Shown: piece after piece, positions 55,969 through 64,000 of the stretch
Numbering within the stretch: position 1 is the stretch's first letter
How the letters are laid out: the number at the start of each line of letters is the position of its first letter
Notes under the pieces: model-generated
What the model saw: the letters and a program-made list of their open reading frames with translations, nothing else
Told to the model about the DNA's origin: nothing
Database searches by the model: none
Assembly: GCA_018873225.1 (NCBI GenBank)
Contig: JAEILZ010000004.1
Span: 3,782,001-3,846,000 of the forward strand
DNA length: 64,000 nucleotides
Direction: 5' to 3'
DNA from: [Phialemoniopsis] sp. UDSM-2020
Taxonomy: Eukaryota > Ascomycota > Sordariomycetes > Thyridiales > Thyridiaceae
Translations under genes and position numbers: made by a program

Positions 55969-58820
55969 TTAGGCCTTCTCGGAGATCTTCTGCGGAGGAA
56001 CAATGGGGAGCTCCTTCTTCTCGGTGAAGTGGCGCGGAAGACGGTTCTCGCCCTCACGGTACGGGAGGCCGGCCTCATCGCGAGCCATGTCGTTGACCCA
56101 CTTCTCGTTGCCGTCAAGGCCACCCTTGCCGTTCTTCTTGACGCCGGCCTCGTGCCATTTGGCGGCCAGGTAGTACCAGCCAAGAGCGTTGCCGACGGTG
56201 CCGACCTCGTCAGAGACGCCAGTGGCGGCGGCGTGGCTCATCTTGGCGTGGAGCTCGTCATCGGTAAAGAGATCAAGAAGATGCTTGGCGACCTGCTGCC
56301 AGTCACCGGGCTTGACGAGGTAGCCATTCACCTTGTCCTTAACTTGAAGGGGAATGCCACCAGTCAGAGTGGCGATGACGGGACGGCCAGCGTGAAGGGC
56401 CTCAGAGACCTTGACCTCAAAGCCCTCGCGGGTGGAGAGCTGAAGAACGACGTGAGAGTTGGCGATCATGGTGTTGAGGAGCTGATCATTGGGCTCCAGA
56501 CGCATGACGCTGATGTCCTGCATGAGGTGGGCGTAGTGAGTCTCGAGCTGCTGCATGGTCTGATCGTAGATCATGGAAGCATCAGGGTCATCGACGGAAC
56601 CGTTGCCGCAGACAACGAGCTGAGGAACCTCAGTAAGGCCCTCGCGGTCACAGAGACGGCGGAACTCGGCGTACGAGTCGATGACAGTGGGGATGCCCTT
56701 GGCAGGGTCGAAGCGGGCAACCTGAACAATGTACTTGCGAGCAGGGTAGTGGAGCTCGGTCATGCGCTGAGCATGGCAGGCATTGTTGTAGATGTGGCCA
56801 TAATAGCCGCTGTCCCACTGGTTCAGGTGCTTGTTGAGGCCGTCGAGCCAATCGGTGGTGGCCGGGAAGTAGCACACCTTCTCACGAGGAACAGTGTGAG
56901 GAACAAAGATTGGGATGGGGTGGCTGATGAACATGTCGGCCTGCTGAATGTTGCTCCAGAGGAAGTCCCAGATGTCCTCCTGGGGAGAGCCAGGAGTGGC
57001 AACGAGATCGCTGCGGATCTGAATGTGGGAACGGTAGAGAATGGGACGATCCGGAGTGATCTTCTTGATGAGCGGGATAAGACCCGGCATCTGCGGATCA
57101 TCAATCTGGAGGGACCCAGTCAGCACAAGCTGAACTTCAAAGCGACACCAAAGATGATGAAAGAAAGTAAGGAGAGAAGAGAGGAAGGACAAGAACTTAC
57201 CACAATGATGTCAGCGCCACCCTCACTGGCAGGCTGAAGCGGGCCACCCTCGGAGAGCCAGTATCGCTGGGCATTGTCGGTGATCCAGTCGATGATGGAG
57301 GCCTTCTCCTCCTTGGAGATGCGCTGGTCAGGGTGGCTGACACCCTGGAGAATGTTGTGAATGTTCTTGGTGACTCGGAAGACACCAGGACGAGGCTTGG
57401 GAACTGTCGTCCGTGTGAGCAACTGTCGACGACAAAAAAGGCAGAGAGCAGAAGAAATGTTGTACTTACCGTACCAAGTGAGGTCGACACCCATGAGCCT
57501 GGAGAAGCGGACCAACGCGTGACGCATGAGAGCGACGCCACCACCCTGGGGAGTGCTGCTGAAGAAGGCAATCTTGGTCTTCTTGTCGCGAAGAGCCTTG
57601 GTGAACTTGACGGTGGCCTCCCAGGTGCTCTGGCCACAGGTGTCACGATGGTCATCGACGGTGGTGAGGTGGGCACGGAAGCCAGCATCCGTCTGGACGA
57701 CACCGCGCCATCCGACCTGCAGGAGAGGAACCAGAGATGGACCGAAGTTCCTGTGGGGAAAAAAGGCATGAGCCGGGAGAAGTAAAAATGAACAAAAGGG
57801 ACAACACCTACATGATGCACTTGCGGGCCATTGAGTCGGCCTGCTCATCGACGTTCTTTGCATCCCAAAAGCTCTTGCCCTTGTGTTCGTCGTCAGGGCG
57901 CATAACAACGGGGACGATATCAAGCTCAAGCCAAAGGCGGGAGCAGAGCTTGGGGCTCATGTACTTGAGGGTGGTAGGTAGACCCGCACCGATGAACTTG
58001 GAAAAGTTATCGTGCTCGTATCGCTCGACTTCGGCAATAACGTAGTCAGCAATGAGGTCGTTGCCCATCTTCATAGCGTCGTCGAGAATGATACTCTTGA
58101 CAGAGAAATCCGTCAGGTAGATCGTATCGTGGATGGCAATGGCGACGACGGCCGTGTGGTCATCCGAGAAGACGGCAGAAATGCCGAGATAGAGAGTCTG
58201 TGAAACATGTCAGCCAGAATGCTTAGCGAAGGCGACATCGTAGCAAGACGAAATGGATGATCGAGACTCGAGGCTTCTGAGCCAATGAAAAGAGGCAATT
58301 GATCTCAACCCAGCCTTGGAGACGCAGTCGGCATGTGATCCAGCCTGCTGCTTGGCCATTGCGAAGCCATGAGAACTGCAAGAAAACAGTTGGGAATATC
58401 TGAAAGAGCAGAGGGATTGTCGACAGTGCCAACGGGCGTGGTAAAGGTATAGGGAACGGAGATAGGAGTCGAATTGGAAACCAGAAAAAAGGTGAAGAGA
58501 GGCATGGAAGAAAACACAGTAAGACTCACGGTAAGAGCTGGACCAAAGTGACCCTCTTTCTCGATGAGGGTGCTCATCTGGCGCTTACGGTGCACCGAAG
58601 TGCCCGTCGAGAACTTGCGGCCATTCTGGAACGCCATGACTGCGCGGATGAATGGTCGAAGCCGGTGATTGGGGTGATGTTGTCCAGTTGGCGTCGAAGT
58701 GCCACTGGCAGAAGGTGAAGCTTTGTATTGCTGGAGAGCTGCAAGTGTGTGTTGGGAATCTGACGTTGAGGTGTGAGCCGCGTGAACGAAAGGCGACGCT
58801 TGGTGCTCAGAGTGAGACAA
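55969..58820 (-). CDS. ccg-9: Trehalose phosphorylase (GT4), ccg-9 type
   Basis: Five exons: 58820-58530, 58197-57812, 57750-57470, 57403-57201, 57105-55969 (2298 nt, 765 aa; 704 aa if the ATG at 58637 is used). The GT4 retaining-glycosyltransferase signature E-x7-E lies in TREGFEVKVSEALHAGRPVI. Other family blocks are GGGVALMRHALVRFSRLMGVD (its first part) and QVARFDPAKGIPTVIDSY. Fungal enzymes of this type interconvert trehalose plus phosphate with glucose and glucose-1-phosphate, or act as trehalose synthase. The Neurospora orthologue is the clock-controlled gene ccg-9. The first intron is long (332 nt); the rest are 61-95 nt. The upstream start is favoured because the extra 61 residues lie in the same open exon. 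No signal peptide: cytosolic. Confidence 0.9.
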
Positions 58821-61800
58821 AGAACACAGCTGTTCAGATACGAGAGGGGGAAATCAAAAGAACAAGAGGGAGAGGGGATCGTGATGACAAGGATGGAGAG
58901 AAGAGAGAGAGGAAAAGAGGATGGGAGATAAAAGGTAAAGGTGATTTGGGAAAATGTTTTGTGGGAAGAGGGCTTGTTGAATTGCAGTTGTAGTCAATGT
59001 CAACAAGGAAGGAGATATTGGATTCGAAAAGACGCGATGGCAGGAGCTCTGGCCAGCAAGTCCGGAGCTTCAGCTAAGAGAGGCAGTCATAAAGGTACAA
59101 GGGGACTTGCTTGTGGCAAGCTCCAGTCCCCCCAATGCCCAGGCTCCCACCCTTCACAAGGCCTTCCCTTTCTCTTCCTTTGTGGTCCTCGTCGAGGCGA
59201 GGCGGTGACGCAGGGCCCAGAGCTTGGTGACACTGCAGCAGCGAGGAAGGGGAAGGGCACAGGAAGTGGATGTACAAGAAAGCAGTAAGGGTAAAGAAAG
59301 GCAGTTGTGGTCTGCATGTAGTTGCTTACCAGGATTTGCTTCTGCAGGCTCTGCATGAGCAGACTGCATCTCGTGCCGGGGAGGCTGGCCAGGAATGCCG
59401 TTGCCCTCCCGTTTTCGTGCCTCTGGACCTTGCTCGGACATTATCTCCACGCGGGCAGCAGCCTAGGTGTAGACGGGAAGGCGGTGGGCAGCAGTCGGAT
59501 GGGACCCGGTGAGGTAACTCGACCCAGAATAATCCTCTCTCTTGTCTACAGGGATGGGATCTACGGGGTGCGTGCTTGACTGCTATCTTGTGATGTGTCA
59601 GTGTTTAGTCCTGCCAGTCCCTCTCCCATACGGTCAGAAATAGCACAATCTTTCCCCCCAAAGTTAAAGATAGGGAGAGGTAGATGACGACAGCGTCGAT
59701 CCGGAAAGGGTGTAAGAGATGCTACTCCAATTCCCACCAAGACCCCCGTTTTGGGGGGGAAGGTCCCACCCCAACGGCGGCGACAGGCGAGGCTAGCCTG
59801 ACTAGTAGGACCACAGGTGGGATGAGATGGGGGGACTGCCTGCTACGGGAAGGGGAAAGCTCTTGTGGAGAGCTCTCTACCTAATGAGGCGCCAATGCTC
59901 CTCGGCGTGCTGTGTGACAGCCACCAGGAAAGAGGCCTTGCCGGACTTCGTAAACCAAGAGATCCGCTATCGGCCGGGACCGTCTCGATTTCGCCAGGTC
60001 CTTGATTTGGAGCAAGGAAAAAGGAACAAGCAGTCATGGGAAGAGGTCTGGGTATGTCTCGAGGGGGCCTTCTCTCACCTGTCCCGATGGAGCAAGTGAG
60101 AGTGGGGATGTTCAGCATGATGTCCCCCCTCACTGGCTGCGAGTCAGGCACGGGGGTCGCTCTGAGACATCGAGAGCTTCTGGAAATGGAGTGTAGCATC
60201 GTGAGCATGGATGGGAAAGTGAGTCAAGTAGGTAAGAACGGCGTTGCGTGGGATTTGCTTCTTTGGGTGGCAGCTGAGCTCCTACCCCGCGAAGCACAAG
60301 CACGCCCGGACAGCAAGCAAGCAGATTTGCTGGTGTCACAGACCTCTTGACTGGCCATGGGAACAGTCGGTGTAGACTAGCTGGAGCGGTGAACCCGACA
60401 TGGCTCAGCGAGCAGTCACTCTCTGATGCATATCAAGTTCATCCGGTGTACAGGGTGTTGGTGCCGGTGATGCAGGAAGCCAGGGAAAGGAGAGGGGTCT
60501 GAGAGACAGATGGGATGCTTACTTACAAGCTGGTGTGGAGCCGGTGGTCGCCTCCAAAAGCTGTTCAGTATTGTTCGTCTCTGGAGTTTGGTTCAGCTTG
60601 AAGATATGGGATTGTAATCAATGTCACACCCTTCCTTCAGTAGAGACGACAAGATTTTACACAGTATGCCTACTCTTAAATCAAGCAATGCCAGAAGACT
60701 GATGTTCAATGTCAGCAGATTGCAATTTCTATGACGTGAGAATCCGAGGCTGACGCCCGAACTGTCCGGCCACCGAAGAGGGGAGAAGGGGAGCTTTCCA
60801 GCTTCTGCCCCCACTGATCGCTTCTCAGCATCCGACCCGACTGGACAATTCAGGCTCCTCGATGCAAGTTTGGATAGTGGAGGGTCGATGGGCAGACTAT
60901 CTCATGGCGGCGAGAGAGACTGCATGGCCGACGGCTGGACCGTTGATGGCTGTGTCTCTCCTCCCATCGCTTGATTGACCGCTGCCAGGCCAGAGCCGCC
61001 CTCATTGGCTTCATGTGCTCTTTTGGGGCTTCATGTGAAGAGATCACATGCTGCTCTCTAACGTAAAGTACAGTAGATAAATGCATCCTCTCGCCCGTCC
61101 TATTTCTAAACGTCAAGACTCATGCGCCTGAAGGAGATGCAGGCACTCCAACACGGCAACCCCGCGTCAAACGTTCTAGGTTTCGCTGAGCTTCCCCCTG
61201 CTAGCTGCGCAGTGGACACCACCATCCCAGCCCCAGTACCAGGGCTCCCTGGGCATGCCACCCTTGGAGCATGCTTAGCTTCCGCAGCAGCATGCAGCTG
61301 ACCCACCATAGCAAGCAGGAGAGCGTCGCTAGCGTTGGAGCACGGGCACACCCTCCGCGATGTGGTGGGTGGTGGGAGTGGTTGTCACTACGGATTAAGA
61401 ACGTGGAAAGGTGTCTGCGAGGCAGTCTGGCAGGGGCATGGCCATCGGATATGGGCTCATGGCATCAAAAATATCATACTAGACTTCAATCTTGACGAGG
61501 ACACACTGTCTAAGGGTTTGCTTCGTTGGCGGACTGGCCTTGGACCAAGACATTGGATGACGCTGCGCCGTCCCACTAGGGGGTACTTGGCCTTCTCAAA
61601 TATCATATGATTTCAAGCAATGACGAGCGACAGTTCCCTGTTTTCCACCGCAAAAGGACCAAAGGATGGGCATTGGGCACTCAACAAGGTCTTCAGATGG
61701 GAAAACGTGGTCTCTCCCTACAAGTCCCCCCATCCGTGGCGAACCGACCTGCATCCCGACGTCTCGGACACTACCCGCGGAGGGAGCCTTGGTAGGATCG

Positions 61801-62619
61801 TAATGAAACACGGGCGGTAGTTGGTAAGAGATGGTGGTGTGAAGGCCACGCAGTGAGGGTGTCATGTGTCCTGTCGAATTTTTTCTTGTTGAGATGCATA
61901 CTGCCAATGCAGCTTCCTACTGGCCACGAGATGCTGCATGAAGGGAAGCATCCCACGAGGGCATTGCGAAGTTGTCCTGGCTGACTCCGGGTTGTGGGCG
62001 AGTTCCCCGAGGGAGGGCTCCCCCACGCCGCTAGACGGTTCTCAGGGTAGTATCCGCAGCCTCGAGTAATCGAGAGTCGAATTGATGACAACAGCTAGAA
62101 CCGTATCTCAAAGCCATTCATCTTCGACTTCTTTGGAAATCGACTAACTTACATCTATCGAACAATTTGTGTGGAGAGATCTGTTGATCTCCCCTCATGT
62201 TGCGCTACTGTGCAGGACGCAAAAGGATGATCTGATACCCTGGACTAGCGCCTGAACCAGAACCCACTTGAGGGCTGAAAGATCCGCTAAAGATCCACAG
62301 GAGCTTCCTTTCAGCGTCTGCCACAGCGCATCCACTTCTCGACAGCAACAACTGGGAGTTTCAGGGACCAACCGGACAATCACCATGGGAGTGACCGCTT
62401 TGGTTGTCCTGGCTTCGGAAAGAATATTGTCTATCTGTCTCTAATGAGGTATACGTCGATTTGCGCATGTTTATACTCACAAAGGCGACCGCTGTGTGAT
62501 AAAGTTCACCACTGACCAGGCTATCGCTGAACAGGTATCGAGATCACGAACCCGACCGCGACGATCTAAGAATTATTTACCCCTGACCATGGCTACTCCT
62601 CAGCTGCTACTCGCAGAGA
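58821..62619. other. Gene-poor stretch, 3.8 kb, upstream of trehalose phosphorylase
   Basis: Only short, unrelated frames. The part next to the trehalose phosphorylase gene is purine-rich and contains many AGGGG pentamers (for example near 58850, 58877, 59098 and 59247), the fungal stress-response element core. It may hold a long 5' leader or UTR introns, or a non-coding transcript; I cannot show either. Confidence 0.45.
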
Positions 62620-63945
62620 TCAATTTCCTCCCTTCGTCCCGTTTGTCGCGCCGACCTTATCAAACACCCCAGCCAGCCAGTCCAGAGCCTGCATCGCCAA
62701 CTGCCCCTCCGCGCCAATCTGGCAGTGCTCGCCAGCGCCCAGCTCCGTCTTGAAGAGAACATACGCATCGCCCTTCTCAGGCTTGAGCTGCTTCGCCACG
62801 ACCTCAGCCTGGCCCGGCGCCATCGTGTCGTGCTCCCCCGAGGCCACAAAGAGCGGCGCCTCGACCTTGTCCAGAATCCCATCGAGGTTGTACGTCCCCA
62901 TCTGCCGCAGCCAGTCGTACGGACTCTTGGTCGCGAAAGCCCACAGCCCCTGGTCCATGCCCCAGCGGAACGACGTCGGCGCCTTGGGCGACTTGTACAC
63001 GGCCCACGCGATGGCGTCGAAGGCGGTCGCGTTGCCGGACTCGAAGGCCGCGCGCATGGCGTCGGGCATGCTGGGCAGCTGCGCGTCGAGCAGGCTCCAC
63101 AGGCCGTCGACGGCCAGGACGGCGGCGAGCCGGTGCTCGCGGCTCGCGGCGCGCGGGGCGAGCGTGCCGCCGAAGGACCAGCCGCCGAGGGCGATGCGCT
63201 TCGTGTCGACGTCGGGCCGCGTGTGCAGGTAGTCGACGACGGGGGTGACGACCTCCCACCAGTCGTTGCGGAAGCCGAGGCCCTGGTCCCGGCGCACGGT
63301 GGGCTGCCCCGGCCCTTCGTAGGTGGCGCAGTTCCAGCCGCGGGCAAGCACGGCGTAGCAGATGCTGTGGTAGAGGGCCTCTTGGGAGCCGTCGTAGCCG
63401 CTGCCGACGAGGAGGGTGGGCACACGCTCGGGAGCGCAGTTCTTCTTGTTGCTGTTACTGCCCTTCTGCTTCTGTGCCGAGAAGAAGATGACGGGCACGC
63501 TAAAGTTGGATGCCTTGACAGTCACGCGCTCGGCAGGGACGTCGAGCCTCGCGACGGCGCTGTTGAAGTCGGCCAGCTGGCTATCCCATATCGTCTTGAG
63601 CCGCGGGTCGCTCACGTTGCCGTGGATGAAGAAGTCGGCGGCGCGGTAGTACGACGACGAGCGGAAGTAGGTCTCGCGGGCCGAGACGTTGAACCCCTTG
63701 GCCTCGGCCTGCGCGGCCTGGTCGTGGATGGCGTCGGCGAGGAACTTGAACTCGGAGTAGAAGGACTCAAAGTCGCCCGGCACGATCTGCGAGGCCGCGC
63801 GCAGGATCTCGCCCGTGTTGGAGCCGCCGTTGCCCTGAGCGAGTGCTAGGAGCTCCTCGAAGTAGAAGGCGAACTGGGCGTCGGAGGAGAGGGCAAACAT
63901 GGGCGACGCCGTGCTGTTGGAGGAGGTGCTGTTGCTTGCGGCGAG
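62620..63945 (-). CDS. Alpha/beta hydrolase (FrsA/DUF1100-like), 5' end outside or unresolved
   Basis: The visible exon runs from acceptor CTGTAG at 63946-63951 (exon start 63945) to TGA at 62620-62622. The frame is open upstream of the ATG at 63900 with a Ser/Asn/Thr-rich stretch (LAASNSTSSNSTASP), so the true start is probably in an earlier exon that carries a signal peptide, near or beyond the window edge. An N-terminal helical cap domain (FYSEFKFLADAIHDQAAQAE, YFRSSSYYRAADFF) precedes the catalytic fold. The nucleophile elbow is LGGWSFGGTL, the acid ASGEHDTMAP and the His GAGEHCQIGA. Such enzymes cleave C-C or ester bonds in aromatic or polyketide substrates. Several potential N-glycosylation sites fit secretion. 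Substrate unknown. Confidence 0.82.
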   Translation of the reverse strand, partial: LAASNSTSSNSTASPMFALSSDAQFAFYFEELLALAQGNGGSNTGEILRAASQIVPGDFESFYSEFKFLADAIHDQAAQAEAKGFNVSARETYFRSSSYYRAADFFIHGNVSDPRLKTIWDSQLADFNSAVARLDVPAERVTVKASNFSVPVIFFSAQKQKGSNSNKKNCAPERVPTLLVGSGYDGSQEALYHSICYAVLARGWNCATYEGPGQPTVRRDQGLGFRNDWWEVVTPVVDYLHTRPDVDTKRIALGGWSFGGTLAPRAASREHRLAAVLAVDGLWSLLDAQLPSMPDAMRAAFESGNATAFDAIAWAVYKSPKAPTSFRWGMDQGLWAFATKSPYDWLRQMGTYNLDGILDKVEAPLFVASGEHDTMAPGQAEVVAKQLKPEKGDAYVLFKTELGAGEHCQIGAEGQLAMQALDWLAGVFDKVGATNGTKGGN

Positions 63946-64000
63946 CTACAGTGAAGGGAAGATCGCTGTCAGTGGGAGGTGAGTACAGATGGCGAGTGAC

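Noticed and set aside
56000..57237. 432-codon plus-strand frame opposite the trehalose phosphorylase gene
   Set aside because: Val/Leu/Asp-rich mirror of a codon-biased gene with clear GT4 motifs on the other strand.

Overview
The window is nuclear DNA of a filamentous ascomycete (Pezizomycotina, probably a Sordariomycete). Genes are interrupted by short introns of about 50-65 nt with GTAAGT-like donors, CTGAC/CTAAC-like branch points and (C/T)AG acceptors. The gene set also points there: two Zn2Cys6 transcription factors, a HET-domain protein, a highly reducing polyketide synthase, a ccg-9 type trehalose phosphorylase and a flavohemoglobin. All exon joins below were worked out by hand from splice signals and reading frame. 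For every spliced gene complete in the window the summed exons are divisible by three. The genus cannot be named from sequence alone.

Layout, left to right. 1-999: 3' part of a HET-domain gene. 1072-2061: HSL-type alpha/beta hydrolase. 4183-5844: astacin-like metallopeptidase with three H-type lectin domains. 6057-7753: CYP7/8-like cytochrome P450. 8271-10030 and 10525-12680: a type B carboxylesterase and a vanillyl-alcohol-oxidase-like flavoprotein, transcribed divergently from one promoter and together suggesting attack on phenolic esters. 12937-21071: the most interesting block, four genes that fit a cytoplasmic fructoside-utilisation cluster. These are a GH172 (DUF2961) enzyme, a Zn2Cys6 regulator, a GH32 fructosidase without a signal peptide, and a sugar-porter MFS transporter. 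The intergenic regions of this block share a CGCGGAGCT motif, and two copies of a roughly 150-bp tRNA-like repeat lie at its left edge and inside its divergent promoter.

21564-24101: a long coiled-coil protein. 25880-27135 and 27746-29716: a divergent NmrA-like reductase / Zn2Cys6 factor pair whose shared promoter holds two CCGCCG..CGGCGG inverted repeats. 29950-32615 and 33133-35156: a divergent pair, an HSPA12-type Hsp70-like ATPase in ten exons (one intron GC-AG) and an unknown coiled-coil protein. 35408-46237: three co-directional genes forming a small polyketide locus: secreted alpha/beta hydrolase, GST-like protein, and a 2471-residue highly reducing PKS with an apparently dead methyltransferase domain and no functional ER. 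49088-50752: F-box protein. 53665-55089: flavohemoglobin with a mitochondrial presequence and an internal start. 55969-58820: trehalose phosphorylase. 62620-63945: alpha/beta hydrolase whose first exon lies at or beyond the right edge.

Gene-poor stretches are 2062-4182, 24102-25879, 46238-49087, 50753-53664 and 58821-62619. I saw no tRNA, rRNA, CRISPR array or intact transposon.
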